From positions 620,001 to 684,000 of the forward strand of contig NZ_CP009455.1 of assembly GCF_000759535.1 (NCBI RefSeq): 64,000 nt of DNA. Reading direction: 5' to 3'. The position numbers were made by a program, and so were the translations under genes. Source of the stretch: Pseudomonas cremoricolorata. Lineage in GTDB: Bacteria; Pseudomonadota; Gammaproteobacteria; Pseudomonadales; Pseudomonadaceae. The notes under the pieces were generated by a model, which was not told where the DNA came from, did no database searches, and worked only from the letters and a program-made list of their open reading frames with translations. This document shows positions 54,502 through 63,994 of the stretch, one piece after another; position 1 is the first letter of the stretch; each line of letters begins with the position of its first letter.

Positions 54502-57500
54502 TGTCCATCTCCAGTTCATCGAGCACGCCGAAGATCTGATCCAGCTCGGCGTCGCGGGCCTGGGTCGATGCGTGGGGCTGCAAATAGGTGGCGAGTTCGC
54601 CGAGGCTGCGCAGGCCGTGGAAGTCGCGAATCTTCAGCTCCACGCCAAGATCGCTGCGGATGCGCGAGAGCAGCATCACCAGTTGCAGCGAGTGGCCGCC
54701 GAGGGCGAAGAAATCATCGTCGAGGCCGACCCGCTCGACGCCCAGCACGTCCTGCCAGATCACCGCCAGACGCTGCTGCAGTTCGCTGTGCGGCGCCACG
54801 TAGGCGCTTTGCAGCAGGCTGGCGTCCGGCTGCGGCAAGGCCTTGCGGTCGAGTTTGCCGTTGGTGGTCAGCGGCAGGTTTTCCAGCAGCAGCAGGTGGG
54901 CGGGCACCATGTAGTCCGGCAACGGCCCGCGCAGGCGCGCCTTGATCTGTTCGCGGGTGGCGGCCTGGGTGTCGGCATCGGCGTGCAGCAGCGCTTTATC
55001 GTTCGGCACCACGTAGGCGACCAGTTGCAGCGCCTCGCCTTCACCGTGGGTCAGCACCGCGACGCTGCCGACCTGTGGATCGGCCAGCAACTGCGCTTCG
55101 ATCTCGCCCAGCTCGATGCGGAAGCCGCGGATCTTCACCTGATGGTCGATGCGGCCGATGTAGTCGATGCCGCCATCGGCGCGGTAACGGGCGAGATCAC
55201 CAGAGCGGTACAGGCGCCCGCCTTGTCCATCGAACGGGTTGGGAATGAAGCGCGTGGCGCTGAGGCCGCCGCGGTTCAGATACCCCCGCGCCAGCCCGGC
55301 GCGACCGATGTACAGCTCACCGATGCAACCCTTGGCCACCGGGTTGAGGTCGGCGTCGAGCAGGTACCAGCTCAGGTCATTGATCGGGGCGCCGATGGGG
55401 CTGCTGGCTTCGGCGTCGAGGTCAGCGAGGTGCAGCGGGCGATAGCTGACGTGCACGGTGGTTTCGGTGATGCCGTACATGTTCACCAGTTGCGGCGCCT
55501 GATCGCCGAAGCGCTCGAACCACGGGCGCAGGCTTTTCACATCCAGCGCTTCGCCGCCGAAGATCACCTGGCGCAACGCATGTTCGCCAGGCTCTGCGCA
55601 GGCCACCTGCATCAGCGCCTTGAACGCTGATGGCGTCTGGTTGAGCACGGTGACCTGTTCGGCACAGATCAGCTGGTAGAACTCGCGCGGCGATCGGGTC
55701 ACATCCTGCTCGACCACCAGCAGGCGGCCGCCGTGCAGCAGCGCGCCGAAGATTTCCCACACTGAGAAGTCAAAGCCGAAGGAATGGAACAGCGTCCACA
55801 CGTCGCGCTCATCGAAGCCAAACCAGGCGTCGGTGGCCGCGAACAGGCGCAGCACGTTGCGATGGGTCAGCAAGGTGCCTTTGGGTTGGCCGGTGGAGCC
55901 GGAGGTGTAGATGACATAAGCGAGGTTGTCGGGGCTGACCGCCACCTGTGGGGCATCTTCGCGTTCTCCATCGCTGTCGAGGTTCAGTACCGGCAACTGC
56001 GCCGGCAGCGGCAGGCGTTCGACCACCTGCGGCTGACCAAGCAGCAGCGCCATACAGCTGTCTTCGATCATGTAGGCCAACCGCTCGTGCGGATACGCCG
56101 GGTCGAGCGGCACGTACGCCGCACCGGCCTTGAGAATCGCCAGCAGGCCGACCAGCATCTGCGGGCTGCGCTCGGCGGCCAGGCCCACCAGCACGTCGGG
56201 GCCGGCGCCCTGCTCCAGCAGTTGGTGGGCCAGTGCGTTGGCGCGGCGGTCGAGTTGCGCGTAGGTCAGTGAAGTGCCGGCAGCGGTTATGGCGATAGCC
56301 TCGGGGCGCTGCTCGGCCTGCGTGGCGATGAGTGTGTGCAGGCACTGCGGCGCCGGGTAGTCGGCGACCTGCGGGTTCCAGTCGAGCAAGGTCGCGCTGC
56401 GCTCGGCGTCATCCAGTAGCGGCAGTGCGCCGATGCGTTGCTCAGGCGCGGCGACCATACCCTGCAACAGCGTCTGCCAGTGCCGCGCCATACGCTCGAT
56501 GCTGGCGGCGTCGAACAGCTCGGTGGCGTAGGTGAACAGCGCTTGCAGGCCATCGGCCGACTCGAAGGTATCGAGCATCAGGTCGAACTGCGTGCTGCTG
56601 GCGCTCAGCGCCAGCCCTTGCAGGCGCAGCTCGCCCAGCTGACGCTGCGCGGCCTGCTGCCGGGCCTCGGCCTGGTGGTTGAACAGCACCTGGAACAGTG
56701 GGTGATGGGCCTGACTGCGTTGCGGTTGCAGCGCCTCGACCAGACGTTCGAAGGGCAGGTCCTGATTAGCCTGCGCCTCGACTGCGCGCTGGCGCACCTG
56801 GCCGAGCAGCGCGCGCAGCGACATCTGCGGGTCGATGTGTGCTTGCAGCACCTGGGTGTTGACGAAGAAGCCCAGCAGGCCCTCGGTCGCCAGGTGCTGA
56901 CGGTTGGCCACCGGCACGCCGACGCGCACCTGCGCCTGACCGCTGTAGCGGTGCAGCAGCACCTGCCAGGAGGCCAGCAACAGCATGAACAGCGTCGCCC
57001 CCTGCTGCTGGGCCAGTGCCCTGAGGCGCTGCACCAATGCGGCGGACAGCTCGAGTGCAAGCGTGGCGCCACGGCCGCTGGCCTGGGCCGGACGTGGGTG
57101 GTCCAGCGGCAGCTCCAGCGGCGTGTGATCGCTGCCCAGATGGCCCTGCCAGTACGCCAGTTGCCGCTCGCCCTCACCCGCCGCCAGGCGTTCGCGTTGC
57201 CACACCGCGTAGTCGGCGTACTGCACCGGCAGCGCCGGCAGATCTGGCGTGCGGCCCTGGCGCAGGGCGTCGTAGGCGTGCAGCAGTTCCTCGACCATGC
57301 GCTGCATCGACCAGGCGTCGGAGACGATGTGGTGTTGGGTCACCGCCAGCACGTGCTGCTCTGCCGATTCGCGCAGCAGCCCGACGCGCAGCAGTGGACC
57401 GTGCTCCAGGTCGAACAGCTGACTGGCCTGGGCCTGTAGCCAGGTTTCGCGCTCGGCATGGTCGGCCAGGGTTTCCACGGCGATGCGCAGCGGCGCCGGC

Positions 57501-60500
57501 TCGGCAATGCGCTGGACCAACTGCGCGCCCTCGTGGCGGAAGGTGGTGCGCAGGGATTCGTGACGCTGGAGCAGGCAGTTGAAGGCCTGCTCCAACGCCG
57601 TGACATCCAGCGGGCCGCTCAGCAGCAAGGCGCTGGGAATATGGTAGGCGCTGCTCTGCGGGTCGAGCTGCCAGAGGTACCACTGACGTTCCTGGGCGAA
57701 CGACAACGGCAACGGCTGCTCACGGCTGACTGCACGCAGCGGCGCTTCAACGGTGGCGTCGGCGACCTCCAGGCTGGCGGCGAAGGCGCGCAAGGTGGCG
57801 TGTTCGAACAGGCCCTTGAGCGGCACCGGCCGGCCCAGCGCCTGACTCAGGCGCGAGACCACTTGCGTGGCCAGCAGCGAGTGCCCGCCCAAGGCAAAGA
57901 AATCATCCTCGGCGCCGACCTGCGGCAACTGCAGCACCTGAGCCCAAATCTGGGCGATGGTCTGTTGCAGTTGACCCTGTGGTGCGACGTAGGCGCCTTG
58001 CAGCAGGCTGGCGTCCGGCTGCGGCAAGGCCTTGCGGTCGAGCTTGCCGTTGGTGGTCAGCGGCAGGGTTTCCAGCAGCAGCAGATGGGCAGGCACCATG
58101 TAGTCCGGCAACGACCCGCGCAGGCGCGCCTTGATCTGTTCGCGGGTGGCGGCCTGGGTGTCGGCATCGGCGTGCAGCAGCGCTTTATCGTTCGGCACCA
58201 CATAGGCGACCAGTTGCAGTGCTTCGCCTTCACCGTGGGTCAGCACCGCGACGCTGCCGACCTGTGGATCGGCCAGCAACTGCGCTTCGATCTCGCCCAG
58301 CTCGATACGGAAACCGCGGATTTTCACTTGGTGGTCGATACGGCCGATGTAGTCGATGCCGCCATCGGCGCGGTAACGGGCGAGGTCGCCAGAGCGGTAC
58401 AGGCGCCCGCCTTGTTCATCGAATGGGTTGGGAATGAAGCGCGTGGCGCTGAGGCCGCCGCGGTTCAGATACCCCCGCGCCAACCCGGCGCGGCCGATGT
58501 ACAGCTCACCGATGCAGCCCTTGGCCACCGGGTTGAGGTCGGCGTCGAGCAGGTACCAGCTGAGGTCATTGATCGGGGCGCCGATGGGGCTGCTGGCTTC
58601 GGCGTCCAGATCAGCCAGGTGCAGCGGACGGTAGCTGACGTGCACGGTGGTTTCGGTGATGCCGTACATGTTCACCAGTTGCGGCGCCTGATCGCCGAAG
58701 CGCTCGAACCACGGGCGCAGGCTTTTCACATCCAGCGCTTCGCCGCCGAAGATCACCTTGCGCAACGCGTGTTCGCCAGGCTCGGCGCAGGCCACTTGCA
58801 TCAGCGCCTTGAACGCTGATGGCGTCTGGTTGAGCACGGTGACCTGTTCGGCACAGATCAGCTGGTAGAACTCGCGCGGCGAGCGGGTCACGTCCTGCTC
58901 GACCACCAGCAGCCGCCCACCATGGAGCAGCGCGCCGAAGATTTCCCATACCGAAAAATCGAAGCCGAAGGAGTGGAACAGCGTCCACACGTCGCGCTCA
59001 TCGAAGCCGAACCAGGCGTCGGTGGCAGCGAACAGGCGCAGCACGTTGCGGTGGGTCAGCAAGGTGCCTTTCGGTTGGCCGGTGGAGCCGGAGGTGTAGA
59101 TGACATAAGCGAGGTTGTCGGGGCTGACGGTTACCTGCGGGGCATCTGCGCGTTCGGCATCACCTTCGAGGTTGAGCACCGGCAACTGCGCCGGCAGCGG
59201 CAGGCGTTCCATCACCTGGGGCTGACCGAGCAGCAGCGCCATGCGGCTGTCTTCGATCATGTAGGCCAACCGCTCGTGCGGATACGCCGGGTCAAGCGGC
59301 ACGTAGGCAGCACCGGTTTTGAGGATCGCCAGCAGGCCCACCAACATCTGCACGCTGCGCTCGGCAGCCAGACCCACCAGCACATCAGGGCCGGCGCCCT
59401 GCTCGACCAAGCGGTGAGCGAGGGCGTTGGCACGGCGGTCGAGTTGTGCGTAGGTCAGTGAGGCAGCGCCAGCGGTTATGGCGATAGCCTCGGGGCGCTG
59501 CTCGGCCTGCGCGGCGATGACTTGGTGCAGGCAGTGCTGCACGGCGTGCTCGCGCACGGCGGGGTTCCACTCGCGCACGGTCGCCAGCGCCTCGTCGGCG
59601 GCAAGCATGGGTAACTCGGCCAGGCGCTGTTCGTCACCCTCCACCAGTCCTTGCAGCAGTACAGTCCAGTGCTGGCCCATGCGCGCGATGCTCGCTGAAT
59701 CGAACAGGTCTGTGGCGTAGGTCAGCGCGGCGTGCAGTTCGCCGGCTTTCTCGAAGGTGTCGAGGGTCAGGTCGAACTGCGTGGTGCTGCTCTGCCACTG
59801 CACCTGCTGCAGGCTCAACCCAGCGGGCAAGGCATAGCTGGCGATGTCGCTCACCTGCGGCTGGTGGTTGTACATGACCTGGAACAGCGGCGTGCGGCTG
59901 GCATCGCGGGGCAATTGCAGGGCTTCGACCAGTTGTTCGAAAGGCAGGTCCTGGTGGGCCTGGGCGCCGAGCACCACGGCTTTGAGGCCCTGCAGGAAGA
60001 CGGCGACCGACTGCTGACTGTCGATGTGCGTGCGCAGCACCTGGGTGTTGACGAAGAAGCCGATTAGCCCTTCCACCTCGGCGCGGTTGCGGTTGGCGAT
60101 GGGCGTGCCGATGCGGATGTCGTGCTGGCCACTGTAGCGCTGCAGCAGCAGGCTGAAGGCGCCGAGCAGGACCACGAACAGCGACACCTCCTGGCGCCGC
60201 GCCAGGGCGCGCAGTCGCTCGGCCAATGCAGGCTCGACAGACAACGCCAGGCGCCGCCCGCGGTAGCTGGGTCGAGCCGGGCGTGGGCGATCGCTGGGCA
60301 GCTCCAGCGCTGGGTGCTCGCTGCCCAGTTGCGTCAGCCAGTAGTCGAGCTGGCGCTGGCGTTCGCCGGCCTCCAGCCAGCGGCGCTGCCACAGGGCGTA
60401 GTCGCGGTACTGGATCGGCAGCGCCGGCCACTCGGGCTGGCGGCCGCAAAGCAACGCGCTGTAGGCGCGGATGAACTCGTCGATCAGCACCGCCAGCGAC

Positions 60501-61066
60501 CAGCCGTCGGCGACGATGTGGTGCAGGGTCAGCAGCAGCACATGTTCGTCATCGCCCAGGTGCAGCAGGCGAATGCGCAGTAGCGGCCCAGTCAGCAGGT
60601 CGAACGGCTGCACGGCCATGGCTTCGGCCTGCGCCACGACCTGCCGTTCACGCTCAGCGTCATGCAGATGCGCCAGTGACTGCTGCTGCACGCTTACCGG
60701 CGCCTGCAACGCCACCTGCTGCACTCGGCCGTCGGCCTCGCGGCGGAACACCGTGCGCAGGGTTTCGTGGCGCTCGACCAGAGCAGCGAAGGCCTGCTCG
60801 AGCACGGCGACATTCAGCGCGCCCTTGAGGCGCACCGCTGCCGGCAGGTTGTAGGCGCCGCTGTCCGGCTCCAGCTCCCAGAGGAACCACATGCGCTGCT
60901 GGGCGTACGACAGATCATGCCGATCACTCGCCTCGACCCCTGCCGGAATCGGCAGTTGCTGGAAGCTGACCCCTTCCTTTTCCAGCATCGCGAGAAAGGC
61001 ACGGCGCTTGTCCAGAGGCAGGCCGATGAAGCGGCCGGCGAGCGTGAGGGATTGATCAGCGTTCAT
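54494..61066 (-). CDS. NRPS D: C-A(Thr)-T-C-A(Thr)-T
   Basis: 2190 residues, two modules without epimerisation. Order: acceptor helix (RFIGLPLDKRRAFLAML), C (HHIVADG near 182), A1 (FDFSVW near 703), T1 (Ser 1063), C (HHIVSDA near 1245), A2 (FDFSVW near 1766), T2 (Ser 2126) and donor tail LDQIFGVLDELEM. Both pockets read D-F-W-N-I-G-M-V-H (threonine). The starting C domain is an ordinary peptide-accepting type, not a lipid-starter fusion with an acyl ligase, so the protein probably receives the chromophore tripeptide from PvdL encoded elsewhere. It is first in a coupled D-E-F operon. The two A domains are near copies. Confidence 0.93.
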   Translation of the reverse strand: MNADQSLTLAGRFIGLPLDKRRAFLAMLEKEGVSFQQLPIPAGVEASDRHDLSYAQQRMWFLWELEPDSGAYNLPAAVRLKGALNVAVLEQAFAALVERHETLRTVFRREADGRVQQVALQAPVSVQQQSLAHLHDAERERQVVAQAEAMAVQPFDLLTGPLLRIRLLHLGDDEHVLLLTLHHIVADGWSLAVLIDEFIRAYSALLCGRQPEWPALPIQYRDYALWQRRWLEAGERQRQLDYWLTQLGSEHPALELPSDRPRPARPSYRGRRLALSVEPALAERLRALARRQEVSLFVVLLGAFSLLLQRYSGQHDIRIGTPIANRNRAEVEGLIGFFVNTQVLRTHIDSQQSVAVFLQGLKAVVLGAQAHQDLPFEQLVEALQLPRDASRTPLFQVMYNHQPQVSDIASYALPAGLSLQQVQWQSSTTQFDLTLDTFEKAGELHAALTYATDLFDSASIARMGQHWTVLLQGLVEGDEQRLAELPMLAADEALATVREWNPAVREHAVQHCLHQVIAAQAEQRPEAIAITAGAASLTYAQLDRRANALAHRLVEQGAGPDVLVGLAAERSVQMLVGLLAILKTGAAYVPLDPAYPHERLAYMIEDSRMALLLGQPQVMERLPLPAQLPVLNLEGDAERADAPQVTVSPDNLAYVIYTSGSTGQPKGTLLTHRNVLRLFAATDAWFGFDERDVWTLFHSFGFDFSVWEIFGALLHGGRLLVVEQDVTRSPREFYQLICAEQVTVLNQTPSAFKALMQVACAEPGEHALRKVIFGGEALDVKSLRPWFERFGDQAPQLVNMYGITETTVHVSYRPLHLADLDAEASSPIGAPINDLSWYLLDADLNPVAKGCIGELYIGRAGLARGYLNRGGLSATRFIPNPFDEQGGRLYRSGDLARYRADGGIDYIGRIDHQVKIRGFRIELGEIEAQLLADPQVGSVAVLTHGEGEALQLVAYVVPNDKALLHADADTQAATREQIKARLRGSLPDYMVPAHLLLLETLPLTTNGKLDRKALPQPDASLLQGAYVAPQGQLQQTIAQIWAQVLQLPQVGAEDDFFALGGHSLLATQVVSRLSQALGRPVPLKGLFEHATLRAFAASLEVADATVEAPLRAVSREQPLPLSFAQERQWYLWQLDPQSSAYHIPSALLLSGPLDVTALEQAFNCLLQRHESLRTTFRHEGAQLVQRIAEPAPLRIAVETLADHAERETWLQAQASQLFDLEHGPLLRVGLLRESAEQHVLAVTQHHIVSDAWSMQRMVEELLHAYDALRQGRTPDLPALPVQYADYAVWQRERLAAGEGERQLAYWQGHLGSDHTPLELPLDHPRPAQASGRGATLALELSAALVQRLRALAQQQGATLFMLLLASWQVLLHRYSGQAQVRVGVPVANRQHLATEGLLGFFVNTQVLQAHIDPQMSLRALLGQVRQRAVEAQANQDLPFERLVEALQPQRSQAHHPLFQVLFNHQAEARQQAAQRQLGELRLQGLALSASSTQFDLMLDTFESADGLQALFTYATELFDAASIERMARHWQTLLQGMVAAPEQRIGALPLLDDAERSATLLDWNPQVADYPAPQCLHTLIATQAEQRPEAIAITAAGTSLTYAQLDRRANALAHQLLEQGAGPDVLVGLAAERSPQMLVGLLAILKAGAAYVPLDPAYPHERLAYMIEDSCMALLLGQPQVVERLPLPAQLPVLNLDSDGEREDAPQVAVSPDNLAYVIYTSGSTGQPKGTLLTHRNVLRLFAATDAWFGFDERDVWTLFHSFGFDFSVWEIFGALLHGGRLLVVEQDVTRSPREFYQLICAEQVTVLNQTPSAFKALMQVACAEPGEHALRQVIFGGEALDVKSLRPWFERFGDQAPQLVNMYGITETTVHVSYRPLHLADLDAEASSPIGAPINDLSWYLLDADLNPVAKGCIGELYIGRAGLARGYLNRGGLSATRFIPNPFDGQGGRLYRSGDLARYRADGGIDYIGRIDHQVKIRGFRIELGEIEAQLLADPQVGSVAVLTHGEGEALQLVAYVVPNDKALLHADADTQAATREQIKARLRGPLPDYMVPAHLLLLENLPLTTNGKLDRKALPQPDASLLQSAYVAPHSELQQRLAVIWQDVLGVERVGLDDDFFALGGHSLQLVMLLSRIRSDLGVELKIRDFHGLRSLGELATYLQPHASTQARDAELDQIFGVLDELEMDNV
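54811..56327 (-). repeat. Direct repeat, copy 2 (NRPS D, second A domain)
   Basis: About 1.52 kb that matches 58000-59516 at a constant offset of 3189 bases with few substitutions. It covers nearly the whole Thr A domain of module 2. Confidence 0.88.
58000..59516 (-). repeat. Direct repeat, copy 1 (NRPS D, first A domain)
   Basis: The partner of 54811-56327, covering the Thr A domain of module 1. The flanking C and T domains are clearly more diverged, so the A domain alone was duplicated or converted. Confidence 0.88.
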
Positions 61067-61121
61067 GTCGAGGCATCCGGTTGCAGAGGCGGGAGACGCG
61101 CGGACGCGTCGTCCCTATAGA

Positions 61122-61145
61122 ACGAACCGGTGCAGGAAAAATTAG
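61122..61145 (-). promoter_or_regulatory. Degenerate iron-starvation box upstream of NRPS D
   Basis: On the minus strand CTAAT, 16 bases, CGT (or TAATT with 15 bases), about 55 bases before the NRPS D start. It resembles the fpvA variant and is the only candidate PvdS promoter for the D-E-F operon. Weaker than the three exact boxes on the plus strand. Confidence 0.5.
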
Positions 61146-61272
61146 CAGCGAGGGGAGGCCTTGGCGCTAATGCCTGTAAGGCAAATCTTCATCGTTTGAA
61201 GGGTGTTCGGCCAGGAAGGTTGACCTGCGAGCGGCGAGCCGCCGTTCGCAGGTCAGATACAGCGCGTCGATC

Positions 61273-62670
61273 TCAGCCGAGCGAGCCGACGCCTACCGCA
61301 CGCCGTGCATGGCTGCGGGTGGTGACGATGCCGAGGAAGGAAATCACGATGGCCAGGCCCAGGGTGGCGCTGACTTCGGCGCGGTGCGCCTCGGTGAACA
61401 TCATCACGCCCAGGGCGCAACTGATGAAGATGATCACCAGCCAGGTCAGGTACGGGAACAGCCACATGCGGAACTTCAGCTCGGTGTTCTCGCGCTCCAG
61501 GCGACGGCGCATGCGCAGTTGCGAGATGGCGATGACCAGGTATACCAGCAGCGCGATGGCGCCGGAGCTGGCCAGCAGGAACTCGAACACGCCCTTGGGT
61601 GCGAAGTAGTTGAGCACCGCGATACCGGCGCCTATCAGCGTACTGCCGAACACCGCTGCGCGCGGTACGCCGACCTTGCTGGTGCCCTTGAGCATGGCCG
61701 GGGCGTCGCCGCGCTTGGCCAGCGAGTACATCATCCGCGAGGCGATGTAGATCGACGAGTTCATGCAGCTGGTGACCGCGACCAGCACCACCATGTCGAC
61801 CAGGAAGGCGGCGTGGGGAATGTTCATGATTTCCAGCGCGCGCTGGTAGGAACCCACCACGGCCAGTTGCGGGTCGTTCCACGGCACCACGGAGATGATC
61901 ACGAAGATCGACAGGATATAGAAGGTGCTGATCCGCCAGATCACCGAGCGGGTGGCCTTGGCGATGTTGCGCGACGGGTCGCTCGATTCGGACGCAGCGA
62001 TGGTCACCGCTTCGGTGCCGATGAAGCTGAACATCACGGTGATAAAGGCGCCGATCACCGCCGACCAGCCATTGGGGGCAAAGCCGCCCTTCTCGGCGAT
62101 CAGGGTGCTCAGGCCGCTCACTTCGCGGTCGGGCAGCCAGCCCATCAGGGCCGAGAAGCCCAGGCCGATGAAGGCCAGAATCGCGGTGACCTTGAGAATC
62201 GCGAACCAGAACTCGAACTCGCCGTATTTGGCCACGCTGAACAGGTTGGTGCAGGCCAGCAGCAGCACCGAGGCGAGGGCGAAGATCCAGCTGTCGATCT
62301 GCGGGAACCAGGCGTTGAGCACGTGCCCGGCGGCCAGGGCTTCGATGGGAATCACCAATACCCAGAACCACCAGTACAGCCAACCGATGGTGTAGCCGGC
62401 CCAGCGGCCGATGGCCTGGTCGGCGTAGGTGGAGAACGAGCCGGTGTCGGGATGGGCGACGGCCATCTCACCGAGCATGCGCATGACCAGAACGACCAAG
62501 GTTCCGGCCACGAAGTACGAAATGATGGTGGCTGGGCCGGCTGCCGCGATGGCGTGCCCAGAACCGACGAATAGTCCGGCGCCGATGATGCCGGCAATCG
62601 ACAGCATCGTTACATGACGTGGCTTGAACCCTTGCGCAAGGGCATTGCCATCAGATCCCACGGTGTTCAT
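61273..62670 (-). CDS. gabP: GABA permease-like amino-acid transporter
   Basis: 465 residues from the ATG at 62670; the frame is open upstream but the conserved start is here. Twelve hydrophobic segments and the APC/AAT-family signatures are seen: HVTMLSIAGIIGAGLFVGSG (helix 1), GEMAVAHPDTGSFSTYAD, FSFIGTEAVTIAASES and SCMNSSIYIASRMMYSLAKRGDAP. These are typical of GabP-like proton-coupled uptake of GABA or related amino acids. Not part of the siderophore pathway as far as can be seen. Confidence 0.85.
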   Translation of the reverse strand: MNTVGSDGNALAQGFKPRHVTMLSIAGIIGAGLFVGSGHAIAAAGPATIISYFVAGTLVVLVMRMLGEMAVAHPDTGSFSTYADQAIGRWAGYTIGWLYWWFWVLVIPIEALAAGHVLNAWFPQIDSWIFALASVLLLACTNLFSVAKYGEFEFWFAILKVTAILAFIGLGFSALMGWLPDREVSGLSTLIAEKGGFAPNGWSAVIGAFITVMFSFIGTEAVTIAASESSDPSRNIAKATRSVIWRISTFYILSIFVIISVVPWNDPQLAVVGSYQRALEIMNIPHAAFLVDMVVLVAVTSCMNSSIYIASRMMYSLAKRGDAPAMLKGTSKVGVPRAAVFGSTLIGAGIAVLNYFAPKGVFEFLLASSGAIALLVYLVIAISQLRMRRRLERENTELKFRMWLFPYLTWLVIIFISCALGVMMFTEAHRAEVSATLGLAIVISFLGIVTTRSHARRAVGVGSLG

Positions 62671-62726
62671 TGATATTGTTCTCTTTTTGCTGACACAGGA
62701 AAGGACGGGCAGGCGTAGGCGAACAT
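62667..62726 (-). CDS. Possible 19-codon leader ORF before the permease
   Basis: ATG at 62726, preceded two bases earlier by AAGGAG, opens 19 codons whose stop overlaps the permease start as ATGA. The peptide (MFAYACPSFPVSAKREQYQ) has no recognised motif. Overlap with the permease start suggests translational coupling, but the Shine-Dalgarno spacing is too short to be ideal. Confidence 0.3.
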   Translation of the reverse strand: MFAYACPSFPVSAKREQYQ

Positions 62727-63025
62727 TTCTCCTTATAGAACAATGATTAACGCAGTACTCACGCGATTTTGTTGACGTTCTACACGCTATACCCGGCACT
62801 GCGCCAGCGAATTTCGGTGTCCATTTAAGCCCCCTCGGCCTGTGGGAAATTACGTGAGAACGTCTCGTTGCTGCGTGATTACGACGACGGTTATCCGATT
62901 GCGTCAGATGTCGCGATTGGCATGCCTGTTTGCGTCACAGGCTGTGACGCGTGTGGTGATCAGGGGCAGGAATTCGATTGGATGGGTCGGTCGGGGGAAG
63001 GCTTGCGAGTGGATGAGTGCTGTGG
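62727..63025. other. Intergenic region between permease leader and fic
   Basis: About 300 bases. No supported gene, terminator or repeat is seen; short ORFs here run into the antisense of the Fic gene. Confidence 0.5.
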
Positions 63026-63994
63026 TCACACCCGACGGTACTGCTGGGCAGGGCTGCGAGGCGAGTCGGGATCGGTCATCTCGATCAAGCCTGCGGCCAG
63101 TGCGGGCTTGAGATAGTTCTTGTTGAACGTCGCCCGATGCGCCAGACCAAGGCGTTGCATCAATTCGCTGGCTTTGAGTGCAACCCCAGGGGTCAGCACG
63201 GCCAACAGCTTCGCTACTTGGTCGCTTACTTGTACGTTTACTTGGTCGCTTACTTGTACGGTCACGTGCTCGCTGTCGCTGGCCTCGCGCAGCGCCTGCT
63301 CCAGCGCTTCAAGCATGAACACCACGAACGGCGTAGCCTCAGCGGCCTGATCCGCTGAAGCCAATGCTGCGGAGTAAGCCTCCTGCCGGGCGCAGATCAC
63401 CGATTCCACTGGCAGGTAAGCCAGGACCGGACGCCAGCGGCTGAGAATCAAGGTTTGCCACAACCGTCCCATCCGCCCATTGCCATCGGCGAAGGGGTGG
63501 ATGAACTCGAATTCGTAGTGGAAGACACAACTGTTGATCAACGGCGGCCAGTCACTGCTCGCCAACCAGCCCAGCAGATCCTGCATCAGCGAGCTCAAGC
63601 GACTGGCGGGAGGGGCCATGTGCAACAGGCGTTGTTCTCGATAGATCCCAACGCCGCTGTTGCGCAGTTGGCCTGCGTCATCGATCAAGCCATGCATGAG
63701 CAGACGATGCGCGGCCAGCAGATCGTTCAACCGTGCAGGATTCCAGCCCGGCATCGCTTCGTAGGCCTGGAAGGCGTTGCGCACTTCCTGAATTTCCCGC
63801 GGCAGCCCAAGCACACGTTTGCCATCCAGCACAGCCGTCACTTGCTCGACATCGAGGGTATTGTTTTCGATGGCCAGCGAGGCCTGGATGGTGCGAATGC
63901 GGTTGCCGCGCCGCAACTGCGGGGCCATGGCCGCTTCGCGCCTGGCGGTCAGCACCCCGACCTGCTCGCTGATGTCGGCGACCAGCGCGAGCAT
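63026..63994 (-). CDS. Fic-domain protein (probable AMP transferase), start uncertain at window edge
   Basis: At least 322 residues. The Fic motif HPFADGNGRMGR (166-177) has the catalytic His and the phosphate-binding residues. An N-terminal inhibitory motif SLAIENN (39-45) places it in the class with an alpha-inh helix in the same protein, so it should be autoinhibited until relieved. After the Fic core come two copies of the 8-residue unit VQVSDQVN (246-260) and a winged-helix-like C-terminal segment. The ATG at 63994 is six bases from the window edge and the frame is open beyond, so the true start may lie outside. Fic enzymes usually add AMP to target hydroxyls; the target is unknown. Confidence 0.82.
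   Translation of the reverse strand: MLALVADISEQVGVLTARREAAMAPQLRRGNRIRTIQASLAIENNTLDVEQVTAVLDGKRVLGLPREIQEVRNAFQAYEAMPGWNPARLNDLLAAHRLLMHGLIDDAGQLRNSGVGIYREQRLLHMAPPASRLSSLMQDLLGWLASSDWPPLINSCVFHYEFEFIHPFADGNGRMGRLWQTLILSRWRPVLAYLPVESVICARQEAYSAALASADQAAEATPFVVFMLEALEQALREASDSEHVTVQVSDQVNVQVSDQVAKLLAVLTPGVALKASELMQRLGLAHRATFNKNYLKPALAAGLIEMTDPDSPRSPAQQYRRV
63215..63260 (-). repeat. 24-bp tandem duplication inside fic
   Basis: Copies at 63215-63236 and 63239-63260 at 24-base spacing encode the duplicated VQVSDQV segment between the Fic core and the C-terminal winged helix. Confidence 0.8.

Noticed and set aside
12138..61066. The cluster as a corrugatin-type lipopeptide siderophore or a syringomycin-like lipopeptide
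   Set aside because: No starter condensation domain with acyl ligase or tandem thioesterases is seen, and pvdO, pvdE, FpvA-like receptor and PvdS boxes point to pyoverdine.
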